Shown here: positions 14,821 to 24,965 of the stretch, one piece after another
Numbering within the stretch: the first letter of the stretch is position 1
Layout: every line of letters begins with the position of its first letter
Source of the DNA: Anaerotignum lactatifermentans DSM 14214
Lineage (GTDB): Bacteria > Bacillota > Clostridia > Lachnospirales > Anaerotignaceae
DNA: 33,146 nt
Assembly (NCBI RefSeq): GCF_900142265.1
Contig: NZ_FRAH01000034.1
Location: forward strand, 1 to 33,146
Direction of reading: 5' to 3'
The notes under the pieces: generated by a model
The model's database searches: none
Told to the model about the DNA's origin: nothing
The model's input: only the letters and a program-made list of their open reading frames with translations
Program-made: the position numbers and the translations under genes

Positions 14821-15423
14821 TTATTTGGAGTACAGTTCGACGATCAGTGTTTCTTCAACGGGAACATCGATCTGTGCTCTTGTGGGTTTCGCAACTACGG
14901 TGCCGCTCAGTGCATCGTGGTTAGCTGTCAGCCATTCGGGTACCAGTCTGCCGTCTGTTACAGCCAGAACGTCTTTGTATCTCTGAATGGTTTTGTATTT
15001 TTCTTTTACTTCAACAACGTCGCCAACTTTCACCTGGTAAGAAGGGATATCTACAGGTTTGCCGTTAACTGTAACGTGTTTGTGACGAACGATCTGTCTA
15101 GCTTCTTTTCTTGTTCTGCCGTAACCCAGACGGAACATAACGTTGTCCAGTCTCATTTCCAGCAGCATCAGAAGGTTTTCACCAGGGATACCTTCTTTTT
15201 TAGCGATTTTTTCAGCCTGTGCATAGTAGCTACGGAACTGTTTTTCCAGTACGCCGTAGATGAATTTCGCTTTCTGCTTTTCTCTCATCTGCAGACCGTA
15301 TTCGCTCATTTTTCTGTTTGCTCTCAAGTTCTGTTTTTTGGATTTTTTATCAATACCCAGGTAGATGGGATCCAGATTCAGGGATCTGCATCTTTTCAAT
15401 ACTGGTACTCTATCTCTAGCCAT
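14821..15423 (-). CDS. rpsD: 30S ribosomal protein S4
   Basis: A 200-residue S4, a primary 16S rRNA binder. Seen: LKRCRSLNLDP near the start, the S4 RNA-binding domain (LEMRLDNVMFRLGYGRTRKEARQIVRHKHVTVNG) at about 90-155. The N-terminal region has one Cys only, so this is the zinc-independent form. It lies 21 nt after rpsK. Confidence 0.98.
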   Translation of the reverse strand: MARDRVPVLKRCRSLNLDPIYLGIDKKSKKQNLRANRKMSEYGLQMREKQKAKFIYGVLEKQFRSYYAQAEKIAKKEGIPGENLLMLLEMRLDNVMFRLGYGRTRKEARQIVRHKHVTVNGKPVDIPSYQVKVGDVVEVKEKYKTIQRYKDVLAVTDGRLVPEWLTANHDALSGTVVAKPTRAQIDVPVEETLIVELYSK

Positions 15424-15444
15424 TATTCTTACACCTCCTGAAAA

Positions 15445-15846
15445 TTATACTCTTCTGCGTTTTGGTGGTCTGCAACCATTGTGAGGAACGGGTGTAACGT
15501 CTCTGATCAGTGTTACATCCAGACCTGCAGCCTGCAGAGCGCGGATTGCAGCTTCACGTCCGCTACCGGGACCTTTAACGAAAACTTCGATTGTTTTCAG
15601 ACCGTAGTCGGAAGCAGCTTTCGCAGCTGTGTCTGCTGCCATCTGTGCAGCATAAGGAGTAGATTTTCTGGAGCCTCTGAAGCCCAGCTGACCTGCGGAT
15701 GCCCAGGACAGAGCATTACCTACTGCGTCAGTGATTGTAACGATTGTATTGTTAAAAGTAGACTGGATATGAGCCTGACCACGTTCTACTTTTCTTTTGT
15801 CACGGCGTCTGCGAGTTGTAGCTTTTTTCACAGTTTTCTTAGCCAT
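15445..15846 (-). CDS. rpsK: 30S ribosomal protein S11
   Basis: A 133-residue S11 of the 30S platform. Seen: the basic start [13 protein letters not shown], the [18 protein letters not shown] strand and the C-terminal [16 protein letters not shown]. The ATG follows AAGGAGG. Lies between rpsM and rpsD. Confidence 0.98.
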   Translation of the reverse strand: MAKKTVKKATTRRRRDKRKVERGQAHIQSTFNNTIVTITDAVGNALSWASAGQLGFRGSRKSTPYAAQMAADTAAKAASDYGLKTIEVFVKGPGSGREAAIRALQAAGLDVTLIRDVTPVPHNGCRPPKRRRV

Positions 15847-15873
15847 TTCTTCAAACCTCCTTCATGAAATCAA

Positions 15874-16242
15874 TTATTTCTTCTTGTTCGCAACAGTCTT
15901 TCTAGGACCTTTTCTTGTTCTTGCGTTTGTTTTTGTTTTCTGACCTCTTACAGGCAGGCCTTTTCTATGACGAATGCCTCTGTAGCAGCCGATTTCAATC
16001 AGTCGTTTGATGTTCAGAGCGATTTCTCTTCTCAGGTCACCTTCTACAGTCTGAGTTCTGTCGATGACGTCACGGATTCTAGCAACTTCTTCATCAGTCA
16101 GATCTCTAACTCTTGTATCCAGGTCTACGCCTGCTTCTTTCAGAATACGAACAGCACTGGAATGGCCAATGCCATAAACGTATGTCAAACCAACTTCAAC
16201 GCGTTTTTCTCTTGGTAAGTCTACACCAGCAATACGTGCCAT
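15874..16242 (-). CDS. rpsM: 30S ribosomal protein S13
   Basis: A 122-residue S13 from the 30S head. Seen: [14 protein letters not shown] at the start, the helix-two-turn-helix region VYGIGHSSA and the basic tail [16 protein letters not shown] that contacts P-site tRNA. The ATG follows AGGAGG. An unusually wide gap separates it from rpmJ upstream. Confidence 0.98.
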   Translation of the reverse strand: MARIAGVDLPREKRVEVGLTYVYGIGHSSAVRILKEAGVDLDTRVRDLTDEEVARIRDVIDRTQTVEGDLRREIALNIKRLIEIGCYRGIRHRKGLPVRGQKTKTNARTRKGPRKTVANKKK

Positions 16243-16465
16243 GTATATCTTGCACCTCCTATGATAATTCCTCTATCTATAACAAAAAAAGTTCAAAATA
16301 ATATTCGCATAAATATGTTGTAAGCGTTGGGCATTACAAACGAGAAGAACAGCCGTCAGTCTGCCTGCTGCTCCCGCTATTAACTGTATGCTCCTTCGTC
16401 TTACCTTGACGGATTTACCAACGGCTTCCGAGGACGTTTACCCCCGTAAAGCCATAACGAAATCA
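16243..16465 (-). other. 223-nt gap between rpmJ and rpsM
   Basis: No gene is seen. The half nearest rpsM is AT-rich and holds a weak promoter-like pair TTACAA (16318-16323) and TATTTT (16295-16300) at 17-nt spacing. The half nearest rpmJ is GC-richer. It may contain an internal promoter or an autoregulatory leader for the alpha-operon genes; evidence is weak. Confidence 0.3.
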
Positions 16466-16579
16466 TCAGCCTTGTTTCTGTTTATGCTTGGGATTTTCAC
16501 AAATGACCATTACACGACCTTTTCTTTTGATGATTCTGCATTTTTCACACATGGGTTTTACAGATGGTCTTACTTTCAT
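16466..16579 (-). CDS. rpmJ: 50S ribosomal protein L36
   Basis: A 37-residue L36, full family length. The zinc ligands are C11, C14, C27 and H32 in [14 protein letters not shown] and [13 protein letters not shown], so this is the zinc-binding form. It lies 16 nt after infA, its usual neighbour. Confidence 0.97.
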   Translation of the reverse strand: MKVRPSVKPMCEKCRIIKRKGRVMVICENPKHKQKQG

Positions 16580-16595
16580 TGTGATCGCTCCTTCC

Positions 16596-16814
16596 TTATT
16601 TCGCTCTCCAAATGATTCTGCCCTTTGTCAGGTCATAAGGAGACATTTCCACTAACACTTTGTCACCGGGCAAAATACGGATGAAATTCATACGCAGCTT
16701 GCCGGAGATATGCGCCAAAATCTGATGGCCGTTTTCCAGTTCCACCTGAAACATGGCGTTCGGTAATTTTTCCAGCACGGTTCCTTCTACTTCAATAACG
16801 TCATTTTTTGACAA
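16596..16814 (-). CDS. infA: Translation initiation factor IF-1
   Basis: A 72-residue IF-1 that binds the 30S A site during initiation. Seen: [20 protein letters not shown], the [17 protein letters not shown]-fold core and [14 protein letters not shown]. The start is TTG at 16814, 9 nt after AGGAGG; it gives exactly the family N-terminus. A longer frame with an upstream ATG would overlap the KOW gene and does not look like IF-1. Confidence 0.96.
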   Translation of the reverse strand: MSKNDVIEVEGTVLEKLPNAMFQVELENGHQILAHISGKLRMNFIRILPGDKVLVEMSPYDLTKGRIIWRAK

Positions 16815-16833
16815 GACCAAGAACCTCCTTAAA

Positions 16834-17106
16834 TTATGTTTCCGCCAACTTCTTGTACTTTTTGATGGCCTTTGCGATATCCGCATCCAGGACGTAAGCC
16901 CCTTCGGCCAGTTTATCGGCCAAAACCGTGTCCACATATCCGGTTGGCTGCACGTGGATCATCTTCTTGCGTTTTGGCTTTTCAATCTTGCGGCGTTTGC
17001 CGTCTGCCAGATAGACATAAGCCCCTTCCACAAAAAGCACCATCAACGTATCGCCCTTGTCGTGGCCGCTTTTGGAATAAACCACTTGCCCGCTCTGATA
17101 TTCCAT
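16834..17106 (-). CDS. KOW-domain RNA-binding protein
   Basis: A 90-residue basic protein with a KOW-type start ([14 protein letters not shown], then [18 protein letters not shown]). Related proteins, often annotated as ribosomal L14E/L6E/L27E-like, sit between adk/map and infA in many Clostridia. The function is not established; RNA or ribosome binding is inferred. The ATG at 17106 lies 8 nt after GAGG, and a GTG at 17115 overlaps that site. Confidence 0.85.
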   Translation of the reverse strand: MEYQSGQVVYSKSGHDKGDTLMVLFVEGAYVYLADGKRRKIEKPKRKKMIHVQPTGYVDTVLADKLAEGAYVLDADIAKAIKKYKKLAET

Positions 17107-17272
17107 CGTTCTCACCTCATTACATTCGTGGGATAACGTAAGGATTTTGACTTTTCAGCCGCCATCAAAACGGTATCATTTCTATTTCGTGGAGTCTTGC
17201 TCCACCGAAGCCGCTCTTTAGCTGCTCCCCAAAAATTTTCACATTGACTTAAGCAACGCGTTCCCTTCTTGC

Positions 17273-17902
17273 TCAGGCGTCCAGACCAGCGATGATCGCT
17301 TTTGTGATCTCGTCGATGGGCATGGTGCCGTCTACTTCAAAGAGAATACCTTCTTTTTCATAAAAGCCTACCAGAGGTTCGCTCTGTTCGTGGAATGTCT
17401 GGATACGTTTTTTACCAGCTTCCACTGTGTCGTCTTTACGCTGCGTCAATTTTTCGCCGCATACATCACAGATACCCTCAACTTTGGAAGGAAGGAACAT
17501 TTTGTTATATGTTGCACCGCATTTAGGACAAGTCTGTCTTGCTGTCAATCTTTCCAGCATCACTTCGTCAGGTGCGTTGATATAAACAACTTTATCCAGT
17601 TTTACCATTTCTTCCAGTTTTTCCGCCTGTACGACTGTACGAGGGAAACCATCCAGAATGAAACCTTTTGCGCAGTCGTCTTTTTTGATTCTTTCCTGAA
17701 CGATCGCGATGATCAGTTCATCAGAAACCAAACCGCCTGCTGCCATAATGGATTTCGCCTGATTACCAAGCTCTGTTCCTTTTGCCACTTCTTCTCTGAG
17801 CATATCGCCTGTAGAAATATGAGCGATGCCGTAATGTTTCACCAGTCTTGCTGCCTGTGTGCCTTTGCCGGCTGCAGGCGCACCAATGAGTACCAATTTC
17901 AT
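17273..17902 (-). CDS. adk: Adenylate kinase
   Basis: Interconverts ATP plus AMP and two ADP. The 209 residues include the P-loop GAPAAGKGT at 7-15, the AMP-site motif STGDMLREE, DGFPRT at 84-89, and a LID domain carrying a zinc site (C125, C128, C145, C148), the usual Gram-positive form. Lies after secY as in most Firmicutes. Confidence 0.98.
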   Translation of the reverse strand: MKLVLIGAPAAGKGTQAARLVKHYGIAHISTGDMLREEVAKGTELGNQAKSIMAAGGLVSDELIIAIVQERIKKDDCAKGFILDGFPRTVVQAEKLEEMVKLDKVVYINAPDEVMLERLTARQTCPKCGATYNKMFLPSKVEGICDVCGEKLTQRKDDTVEAGKKRIQTFHEQSEPLVGFYEKEGILFEVDGTMPIDEITKAIIAGLDA

Positions 17903-18001
17903 ATACGAATCAACCTCTTTTCTTTATAGGCCTTCTCTCTGTTTTTCTCCCCAAGTAACAACCGGCGGGAAATGCATGCTGCATTCCCCAGGCGGCTGCT
18001 A

Positions 18002-19267
18002 TTATTCGCTCAAAAATCCTTTATAGTGACGCATCAGCAACTGGCTTTCCAGTGCTTTTACGATATCCAGTGTAACGCCAACCACGATGATCAGTGTCGT
18101 ACCACCGAAGCCAACATTCACTTTGAAGATCCACTGCAGCGCAACAGGCACCATAGCCAGGATTGCGTAGCAGATTGCGCCAACCAGTGTGATTCTGCTT
18201 ACCACTCTGGTGATATAAGCGCTGGTGGGCTGACCAGGTCTGATACCAGGGATGAAGCCACCGTTCTTCTTCATGTTCATCGCGATTTCATTGGGGTTGA
18301 TCACGATGGATGTGTAGAAATATGTGAAGAAGATAATCAATAATACATACAGACACGCACCGATGGGGTGTGTCATATTCAGAACTTCGATCACCTTTGT
18401 GAAAACTTCACCCTTGTTGGGGATAAAGTTACCAATCTGCTGCGGGAACTGCAGCAAAGAGATTGCAAAGATGATGGAGATAACGCCGGAAGTATTTACC
18501 TTGATCGGCATTGTTGTGCTTCTGCCGCTGGCCTGTTTTCTGCCAACCATTTTGGAAGAGTACTGCACGGGCAGTCTTCTTTCACCACGGTTTACGCAAA
18601 CGATGAATGCCAGAACGATGAGCAGAATCACCAGAATTGCAGCAACCTTTACCGCACCCATTGCACCGGAACCGCTGATCATGTAGTACAGACTAGCCGC
18701 ACCCATAGGCAGACCGGAAACGATGTTGATAAAGATTACCATGGAAGAACCATTGCCAATCCCTTTTGCTGTAATCTGTTCTGCCAGCCACATTACAAAT
18801 GTGGAACCGCAAACCAGAGTTACAACAGAAGCAACATAGTACAGCATATTTGCTTCCACATACATGTTCTGATAGGTATATGTTAACCCAATACCCTGTA
18901 TGAGCGCAAGTATTACTGTTAAATATCTGCTATAAGACTGCAATTTTTTTCTGCCTTCGGGACCTTCTTTTGAAAGCTGTTCAAATTTGGGAATCGCGAT
19001 GGTCAACAGCTGCATGATAATGGAAGCATTGATATAAGGACCAATACCCATTGCAAAGATTGACCAGCTGGAGTTGGCGCCGCCAGCAATCATGCTGTAC
19101 AGTGTGCCTACCCCTGCGGATTCTCTTGCCGCAACCACACTTGCTGCGTCAATACCGGGCAGAGCAATTTGTGTACCGATTCTGATGATTGCGAAAATCA
19201 TCAGCGTATACAGAATTTTGTTTCTAATTTCTTTCGTCTTCCAAGAATTTACGAAAATCTTAAACAA
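18002..19267 (-). CDS. secY: Preprotein translocase subunit SecY
   Basis: Central channel of the Sec translocon, 421 residues, ten membrane segments. Seen: ALPGIDA in the first periplasmic loop, GIGPYINASIIMQLL of the second helix, and FTYFYTSIVINPNEIAMNMKKNGG-type sequence with GIRPG in the ribosome- and SecA-binding loop. The start is TTG at 19267, immediately after the rplO stop and about 8 nt past GAGG. Confidence 0.98.
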   Translation of the reverse strand: MFKIFVNSWKTKEIRNKILYTLMIFAIIRIGTQIALPGIDAASVVAARESAGVGTLYSMIAGGANSSWSIFAMGIGPYINASIIMQLLTIAIPKFEQLSKEGPEGRKKLQSYSRYLTVILALIQGIGLTYTYQNMYVEANMLYYVASVVTLVCGSTFVMWLAEQITAKGIGNGSSMVIFINIVSGLPMGAASLYYMISGSGAMGAVKVAAILVILLIVLAFIVCVNRGERRLPVQYSSKMVGRKQASGRSTTMPIKVNTSGVISIIFAISLLQFPQQIGNFIPNKGEVFTKVIEVLNMTHPIGACLYVLLIIFFTYFYTSIVINPNEIAMNMKKNGGFIPGIRPGQPTSAYITRVVSRITLVGAICYAILAMVPVALQWIFKVNVGFGGTTLIIVVGVTLDIVKALESQLLMRHYKGFLSE

Positions 19268-19708
19268 TTAGATCACCTCTGCTTTGCCGCCGGCTGCTTC
19301 GATTTTTTCCTGAGCTGTTTTGCTGTAGAAGTTTACTTTCACGGTCAGCTTTCTTTCCAGATCGCCTTCGCCAAGAATCTTCACGCCATCTCTAGGATTA
19401 CTGATCAAACCTACGGCTTTCAAAGCATCGATATCTACTACTGCGTCGTTTTCAAATACATTCAGCATGGAAACGTTGATAGCAACGATTTCTTTGCTGT
19501 TTCTGCATGTGAAGCCTCTTTTAGGGAGTCTTCTGTACAAAGGCATCTGACCGCCTTCGAAGCCGCACTTGCCGCCGGAACCGGAACGCTGACCCTGACC
19601 TTTGTGACCTCTGCCTGCTGTCTTACCGTTGCCGGTTGCATGACCTCTGCCTCTTCTCCAATTTTTTTCTCTGGAGCCTTCAGCAGGTCTCAATTCGCAT
19701 AAGTTCAT
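19268..19708 (-). CDS. rplO: 50S ribosomal protein L15
   Basis: A 146-residue L15, late-assembling 23S rRNA-binding protein. The N-terminal extension rich in Gly/Arg/Lys (RRGRGHATGNGKTAGRGHKG) and the FEGGQMPLYRRLPKRGF motif are typical. The stop abuts the secY start, so the two are translationally linked. Confidence 0.98.
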   Translation of the reverse strand: MNLCELRPAEGSREKNWRRGRGHATGNGKTAGRGHKGQGQRSGSGGKCGFEGGQMPLYRRLPKRGFTCRNSKEIVAINVSMLNVFENDAVVDIDALKAVGLISNPRDGVKILGEGDLERKLTVKVNFYSKTAQEKIEAAGGKAEVI

Positions 19709-19725
19709 TATGGCACCTCCTAAAA

Positions 19726-19905
19726 TTAAACTTCTTCAACTTTTACAAGGTGGCTAATCTGATGAATCATGCCTCTGATAGCCGCGTTGTCCTGTTGAAT
19801 CACGCTGCTGTTTGTCTTTCTCAGACCCAGCGCCTGTACTGTTTTTTTATGTTTCGGAATTGCTCCGATTGTAGATTTCACCAATGTGATTTTAATTTCA
19901 GCCAC
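19726..19905 (-). CDS. rpmD: 50S ribosomal protein L30
   Basis: A 59-residue L30, the short bacterial form. Seen: [21 protein letters not shown] and ALGLRK. The start is GTG at 19905, 8 nt after AGGAGG; a TTG two codons earlier lies only 2 nt from that site. Standard rpsE-rpmD-rplO order. Confidence 0.97.
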   Translation of the reverse strand: MAEIKITLVKSTIGAIPKHKKTVQALGLRKTNSSVIQQDNAAIRGMIHQISHLVKVEEV

Positions 19906-19918
19906 TGTCAATTCCTCC

Positions 19919-20422
19919 TTAACCCAAGAGTTCTTCTACAGTAATGCCACGCAGTTTTGCTACTGCTTCAGGTGTTGTCGCTCTGGACAGACCTTCGATT
20001 GTAGCGCTTACTACGTTACGTTTGTTGTTGGAACCCAGGGATTTTGTTCTGATGTTGCGGATACCTGCCAATTCCAATACGGCACGAGCAGGGCCACCAG
20101 CGATGATACCGGTACCTTCTGCAGCAGGCATCAGCAGAACGCTTGCGCTGCCGTATGTGCCTGTAACGCCGTGGAAGATGCTGTCTACATCATTTCTGTT
20201 TACTTCGATGATGTTTTTCATAGCGTCTTCTTTCCCTTTGCGGATAGCATCGGGGATTTCAGCAGCTTTACCAACGCCGCAGCCTACATGACCGTTGCCG
20301 TCGCCAACAACAACCAGTGCGGAGAATCTCATGGTACGACCGCCTTTAACAACTTTTGTTACGCGGTTGATGGTAACTACTTTATCTTTCAGATCTAAAG
20401 TGCTTGGATCGATTCTTTTCAA
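19919..20422 (-). CDS. rpsE: 30S ribosomal protein S5
   Basis: A 167-residue S5, important for decoding accuracy. Seen: the double-stranded RNA-binding N-terminal domain with [21 protein letters not shown] and the [19 protein letters not shown] motif. The start is TTG at 20422, 8 nt after GGAGG. Confidence 0.98.
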   Translation of the reverse strand: MKRIDPSTLDLKDKVVTINRVTKVVKGGRTMRFSALVVVGDGNGHVGCGVGKAAEIPDAIRKGKEDAMKNIIEVNRNDVDSIFHGVTGTYGSASVLLMPAAEGTGIIAGGPARAVLELAGIRNIRTKSLGSNNKRNVVSATIEGLSRATTPEAVAKLRGITVEELLG

Positions 20423-20440
20423 CTTGCTTTCCTCCTTGCC

Positions 20441-20809
20441 TTAGAATGTCAAACCGGCTTCTCTTGCTGCTTCCGCCAGGGCTTTGATTTTGCCGTGGTA
20501 AATGAAACCGCCACGGTCGAATACAACTTCTGTGATACCTTTTTCTACTGCTTTTTTCGCAATAGCTTCGCCAACAGCTGCTGCAGCTGCTACAGTATCA
20601 GTATGTTCCAGTGTGCTAGCGATTTCAGATTCCATTGTGGAAGCTGCTACCAGTGTATGATGTGCAACGTCGTCGATGATCTGTGCATACATGTGTTTGT
20701 TAGATCTGAACACTGCCAGTCTGGGTCTCATTGCTGTACCCTTCACATGGTTGCGGATTCTGTAATGTCTTTTCTTACGAGCCGCTGCACGAGATGGCTT
20801 GTTAATCAT
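20441..20809 (-). CDS. rplR: 50S ribosomal protein L18
   Basis: A 122-residue L18 that binds 5S rRNA. Seen: [36 protein letters not shown] core (shown in part: [19 protein letters not shown]) and [20 protein letters not shown] at the end. The ATG follows GGAG by about 10 nt. Confidence 0.98.
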   Translation of the reverse strand: MINKPSRAAARKKRHYRIRNHVKGTAMRPRLAVFRSNKHMYAQIIDDVAHHTLVAASTMESEIASTLEHTDTVAAAAAVGEAIAKKAVEKGITEVVFDRGGFIYHGKIKALAEAAREAGLTF

Positions 20810-20878
20810 AGTATTTTCACTCCGTTTCTTTCAAATCAGTCACTTTCCGATATAAACAATCACGCTGCGTGCGTCAGA

Positions 20879-21421
20879 TTATTTCTTACCGGTCTTACCA
20901 ACTTTACGTCTAATATATTCGTCAGAGTATTTAATACCTTTGCCTTTATAGGGTTCGGGGGGACGTTTTGTTCTGATTTCAGCAGCAAACTGTCCAACTT
21001 TTTCTTTATCAATACCCTTAACAATGATTTTGTTTGTGCCTTCTACGATGGATTCGATACCTTCGGGATCTTCCATTTCTACAGGGTGAGAGTAACCCAG
21101 TGTCAGGGTCAGTTTCTTACCGGATTTTGCAGCTCTGTAACCAACACCGTTGATTTCCAGTGTTTTTTCATAACCCTGAGTAACACCAACGATCATGTTG
21201 AAGATCAGAGTTCTTGTCAGGCCGTGTAATGCTTTATTTCTTTTCAGGTCGTTGGGTCTTGTTACCACAATCTGACCATCTTCCATTGCGATATGCATGT
21301 CTGCGGATAATTTTCTTTCCAGTGTGCCTTTGGGGCCTTTCACTGTCAGCAGGTTATCTTCACCGATTTTAACTTCAACACCGGCAGGTACTGCTACGGG
21401 CAATTTACCGATTCTAGACAT
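20879..21421 (-). CDS. rplF: 50S ribosomal protein L6
   Basis: A 180-residue L6 with two repeated domains; the start [15 protein letters not shown] and the C-terminal [14 protein letters not shown] are diagnostic. The ATG at 21421 is 8 nt after AGGAGG; a frame extension to 21430 is discarded. Confidence 0.98.
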   Translation of the reverse strand: MSRIGKLPVAVPAGVEVKIGEDNLLTVKGPKGTLERKLSADMHIAMEDGQIVVTRPNDLKRNKALHGLTRTLIFNMIVGVTQGYEKTLEINGVGYRAAKSGKKLTLTLGYSHPVEMEDPEGIESIVEGTNKIIVKGIDKEKVGQFAAEIRTKRPPEPYKGKGIKYSDEYIRRKVGKTGKK

Positions 21422-21453
21422 GGTCTGCACCTCCTAATACTTGTCGATTTATA

Positions 21454-21855
21454 TTACCAAACGAAAGCAACAACTTCGCCGCCAACGCCTGCTTTTCTTG
21501 CTTCTTTATCTGTCATCAAGCCGTGGCTTGTGGAAATGATGGCAATTCCCAGACCGCCCAGAACTTTAGGCAGTTCGTCTTTGCCTGCGAAAACTCTCAG
21601 ACCGGGTTTGGAAATTCTTTTCAGGCCTGTGATAACTTTTTCGTTTTTATCTGCACCATATTTCAGGCTGATACGCAGTGTGGATTTGATACCATCTTCG
21701 ATTACTTCGTAACCTTTTACGTAACCTTCTTTAGTTAAAATGTCCGCAATTGCTTTCTTCATCTTGGAAGAAGGAACATCTACTGTATCGTGTTTCGCAA
21801 TATTACCGTTTCTGATTCTAGTGAGCATATCTGCGATAGGGTCGCTCATGGACAT
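21454..21855 (-). CDS. rpsH: 30S ribosomal protein S8
   Basis: A 133-residue S8, a primary 16S binder. Seen: [14 protein letters not shown] near the start and [21 protein letters not shown] at the end. The ATG at 21855 is 8 nt after AGGAGG; a TTG two codons upstream is too close to that site. Confidence 0.98.
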   Translation of the reverse strand: MSMSDPIADMLTRIRNGNIAKHDTVDVPSSKMKKAIADILTKEGYVKGYEVIEDGIKSTLRISLKYGADKNEKVITGLKRISKPGLRVFAGKDELPKVLGGLGIAIISTSHGLMTDKEARKAGVGGEVVAFVW

Positions 21856-21876
21856 TGTCAATTCCTCCTTTCGTTA

Positions 21877-22062
21877 TTACCAGCTTGCTTTCTTTACGCC
21901 GGGAATCTGACCTTTGTATGCCAGTTCACGGAAGCAAATACGGCAAATTCCATATTTTTTCAGTACAGAGTGAGGTCTGCCGCACACTCTGCAACGTGTG
22001 TAAGCTCTTGTAGAGAATTTAGGTTTTCTCTGCTGCTTTACAACCATAGATGTTTTAGCCAT
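21877..22062 (-). CDS. rpsN: 30S ribosomal protein S14, zinc-binding type
   Basis: A 61-residue S14 of the short zinc-binding type, with ligands C24, C27, C40 and C43. Ends [15 protein letters not shown]. Lies between rplE and rpsH. No second S14 is in the window. Confidence 0.98.
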   Translation of the reverse strand: MAKTSMVVKQQRKPKFSTRAYTRCRVCGRPHSVLKKYGICRICFRELAYKGQIPGVKKASW

Positions 22063-22079
22063 TTTTGTCCCTCCCTTGA

Positions 22080-22619
22080 TTATTTTGCGAATGGCATACC
22101 GAACAATCTCAGTAATTCTCTTGCTTCTTCGTCTGTTTTCGCTGTTGTTACGAAAACGATATCCATACCTCTGATTTTGTCTACTTTATCGTATTCGATT
22201 TCAGGGAAGATCAGCTGTTCTTTGATACCCATTGTGTAGTTACCTCTGCCGTCAAAGCTGTTCGCTTTCACACCACGAAAGTCACGTACACGAGGCAGCG
22301 CAATGTTGATCAGTCTGTCAGCGAATTCGTACATTCTGTCGCCTCTCAGTGTAACTTTGCAACCGATGTTCATGCCTTCACGCAGTTTGAAGTTTGCAAC
22401 GGATTTTTTTGCTTTTGTTACCAGAGGTTTCTGACCGGAGATGGTAGCCATATCCTTTACAGCGCCGTCCAGAACTTTCGCATTTTCTTTTGCTTCGCCT
22501 ACGCCCATGTTGATGATGATTTTTTCAATCTTGGGTACAGCCAGCTTGTTTGTATATGAAAACTTTTTAGTCATTTCAGGGATAATTTCTGTGTTATAGA
22601 AATCTCTTAATCTGCTCAT
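22080..22619 (-). CDS. rplE: 50S ribosomal protein L5
   Basis: A 179-residue L5, part of the 5S rRNA complex. Seen: [14 protein letters not shown], a [19 protein letters not shown] loop and [14 protein letters not shown]. The ATG is preceded by AAAGGAGG. Confidence 0.98.
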   Translation of the reverse strand: MSRLRDFYNTEIIPEMTKKFSYTNKLAVPKIEKIIINMGVGEAKENAKVLDGAVKDMATISGQKPLVTKAKKSVANFKLREGMNIGCKVTLRGDRMYEFADRLINIALPRVRDFRGVKANSFDGRGNYTMGIKEQLIFPEIEYDKVDKIRGMDIVFVTTAKTDEEARELLRLFGMPFAK

Positions 22620-22641
22620 TGTTTACCTCCTTTCACAGGGA

Positions 22642-22953
22642 TTAGTCGATAACTTCGCCTGTTTTTTTCGCTACTCTTACTTTTTTACCGTCTTTGATCA
22701 TTGCACCCAGGCGTGTTGCTTTGCCGTTGTGCAGGTACATTACGTTGGAAGCGTGGATGGAACCTTCTTTTTTCACGATGCCGCCCTGCTGATTCTGCAT
22801 GGAGGGTTTTGTGTGTTTGGAAATCATGTTTACGCCTTCAACGATGACACGGTTGTTTTTTCTATCTACATGAAGGATCTTGCCTTCTTTGCCTTTGTCT
22901 TTACCAGCGATGACAACAACTTTGTCACCTGTTTTCAATTTCATGTTAGCCAC
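22642..22953 (-). CDS. rplX: 50S ribosomal protein L24
   Basis: A 103-residue L24 with a KOW motif ([20 protein letters not shown]), which starts 50S assembly. The likely start is GTG at 22953, 8 nt after AGGAGG; an ATG three codons in (22944) is the alternative. Confidence 0.96.
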   Translation of the reverse strand: MANMKLKTGDKVVVIAGKDKGKEGKILHVDRKNNRVIVEGVNMISKHTKPSMQNQQGGIVKKEGSIHASNVMYLHNGKATRLGAMIKDGKKVRVAKKTGEVID

Positions 22954-22966
22954 CTAGCACACCTCC

Positions 22967-23335
22967 TTATAATACTTCCGGTGCCAGAGAAAGAATTTTC
23001 ATGAACTGTTTCTCTCTCAGCTCTCTTGCAACGGGCCCGAAGATACGAGTACCTCTGGGGTTTTTGTCATCTTTGATGATAACTGCTGCGTTTTCGTCGA
23101 ATCTGATATAGCTGCCGTCTGCTCTGCCTACGGGATGAACGGTTCTAACGACTACTGCTTTCACAACGTCGCCTTTTTTAACAACACCGCCGGGTGTTGC
23201 GTCTTTAACTGCAGCTACGATAATATCGCCAACTCCTGCATATCTTCTGGTGGAACCACCCAGTACTCTGATGCAAAGGAGTTCTTTTGCTCCTGAATTG
23301 TCTGCTACTTTCAATCTGGTTTCTTGCTGAACCAT
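22967..23335 (-). CDS. rplN: 50S ribosomal protein L14
   Basis: A 122-residue L14, exact family length, at the subunit interface. Seen: [19 protein letters not shown] at the start and [17 protein letters not shown] near the end. Confidence 0.99.
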   Translation of the reverse strand: MVQQETRLKVADNSGAKELLCIRVLGGSTRRYAGVGDIIVAAVKDATPGGVVKKGDVVKAVVVRTVHPVGRADGSYIRFDENAAVIIKDDKNPRGTRIFGPVARELREKQFMKILSLAPEVL

Positions 23336-23358
23336 CTAAATTCCTCCTCTCTGCAGGA

Positions 23359-23616
23359 TTATTTTGCTTTTTCGATGATGCTTACAAGTCTCCATCTCTT
23401 GTCTTTGGACAGAGGTCTTGTTTCCATAACCTTTACACGGTCGCCGATACCGCATTCGTTGTTTTCGTCATGGGCTTTCAGCTTGTAAGTTCTGTTTACG
23501 ATCTTACCATACAAAGGGTGTTTTACTTTATCTTCTACAGCAACTACGATTGTTTTGTCCATCTTGTCGCTGACTACTCTACCGATTCTGGTTTTACGAA
23601 GATTTCTTTCTTCCAC
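23359..23616 (-). CDS. rpsQ: 30S ribosomal protein S17
   Basis: An 85-residue S17. Seen: [19 protein letters not shown] and [21 protein letters not shown]. The start is GTG at 23616, after AAAGGAGG. Confidence 0.98.
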   Translation of the reverse strand: MEERNLRKTRIGRVVSDKMDKTIVVAVEDKVKHPLYGKIVNRTYKLKAHDENNECGIGDRVKVMETRPLSKDKRWRLVSIIEKAK

Positions 23617-23648
23617 GTTGTGTGCCTCCTTTCGCTAAACCGTGTTTA

Positions 23649-23858
23649 TTATTTTACTTCTCTTGCTTTCTGTGTCATTACTGTCTGGATTCTTGCGATG
23701 TTCTTACGAACTTCCTTGATTCTTGCTGTGTTATCCAACTGATTTGTTGCGTTCTGGAATCTCAGGTTGAACAGTTCTTTTTTAGCGGAAACAAGGTCCT
23801 TCTGTAATTCATCAGCAGTTTTACCCATCAATTCACTTACATAACCTTTTGTTTTCAC
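23649..23858 (-). CDS. rpmC: 50S ribosomal protein L29
   Basis: A 69-residue L29, two-helix protein at the exit tunnel. Seen: [21 protein letters not shown] and [15 protein letters not shown]. The start is GTG at 23858 and overlaps the rplP stop (GTGA), so the two are coupled. Confidence 0.97.
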   Translation of the reverse strand: MKTKGYVSELMGKTADELQKDLVSAKKELFNLRFQNATNQLDNTARIKEVRKNIARIQTVMTQKAREVK

Positions 23859-24292
23859 TGATGATCACCTGCCATTTCTGCTGCTTCTGCCTTGGAAACG
23901 ATTTTGCACTTGATGGGCAGTTTGTGGATTGCCAGTCTCAGTGCTTCTCTTGCTGTTTCTTCTGCAACGCCGCCGATTTCAAACATAACTCTGCCGGGTT
24001 TTACTACTGCTACCCAATATTCGGGAGCGCCTTTACCGGAACCCATACGAGTACCGATAGGTTTTGCGGAAACGGGTTTGTCAGGGAAAATTTTGATCCA
24101 AACGTCACCGCCACGTTTAATATGTCTTGTCATCGCAACACGAGCTGCTTCGATCTGATTGGATGTGATCCATGTGGGTTCCATAGCCATGATACCGAAG
24201 TCGCCGTAAGTAACTTTGTTACCTCTGTAAGCGCGGCCTTTCATAGAACCTCTCTGCTGTTTACGATGTTTTACTCTTTTAGGCATTAACAT
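23855..24292 (-). CDS. rplP: 50S ribosomal protein L16
   Basis: A 145-residue L16 that helps form the A-site tRNA pocket. Seen: [19 protein letters not shown] at the start and [16 protein letters not shown] in the core. It starts 2 nt after the rpsC stop, so translation is probably coupled. Confidence 0.98.
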   Translation of the reverse strand: MLMPKRVKHRKQQRGSMKGRAYRGNKVTYGDFGIMAMEPTWITSNQIEAARVAMTRHIKRGGDVWIKIFPDKPVSAKPIGTRMGSGKGAPEYWVAVVKPGRVMFEIGGVAEETAREALRLAIHKLPIKCKIVSKAEAAEMAGDHQ

Positions 24293-24294
24293 AA

Positions 24295-24954
24295 TTACTT
24301 AGCGCCTCCTTCCTTTTTCGCTGCTTTTACAGGAAGTACCTCACCTTTGTAAATCCAAACCTTTACGCCCAGTTTGCCGTATGTTGTATCAGCTTCTGCG
24401 AAGCCGTAGTCGATGTCTGCGCGCAGTGTCTGCAGGGGGATGGTACCGTCATGGTAGCTTTCAGTACGAGCAATATCAGCGCCGCCCAGACGACCGCTTA
24501 CTGCTGTTTTGATACCTTTTGCACCGAATTTCATTGTTCTGCCCATTGCCTGTTTCATTGCACGACGGAATGTTACACGGTTTTCCAGATCCAGTGCGAT
24601 TCTTTCAGCAACCAGCTGAGCGTCTGTTTCGGGTCTTTTGATTTCTTCGATGTTCACAGCAACCTTCTGGCTTGTCATTTTCTGGATTTCGCCTTTCAGT
24701 TCTTCGATTGCCTGACCATTTTTACCGATTACGATACCGGGTTTTGCTGTATATACGCTAATCTTTACGCGACCAGCTGTTCTTTCGATAGCGATTTTGG
24801 AAACGCCTGCTGCGTAGAGTTTCTTTTTGATGAATTTTCTGATTTTAACGTCTTCTACCAGGTAATCAGCAAAGTCTTTTTCAGCATACCATTTGGTATC
24901 CCAGTCTTTGATGATACCGACTCTTAATCCATGTGGATTTACTTTCTGTCCCAT
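24295..24954 (-). CDS. rpsC: 30S ribosomal protein S3
   Basis: A 219-residue S3 at the mRNA entry site. Seen: [14 protein letters not shown], the KH domain with [15 protein letters not shown], and the C-terminal [19 protein letters not shown]. Full length for the family. Confidence 0.99.
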   Translation of the reverse strand: MGQKVNPHGLRVGIIKDWDTKWYAEKDFADYLVEDVKIRKFIKKKLYAAGVSKIAIERTAGRVKISVYTAKPGIVIGKNGQAIEELKGEIQKMTSQKVAVNIEEIKRPETDAQLVAERIALDLENRVTFRRAMKQAMGRTMKFGAKGIKTAVSGRLGGADIARTESYHDGTIPLQTLRADIDYGFAEADTTYGKLGVKVWIYKGEVLPVKAAKKEGGAK

Positions 24955-24965
24955 TGTGTACCTCC

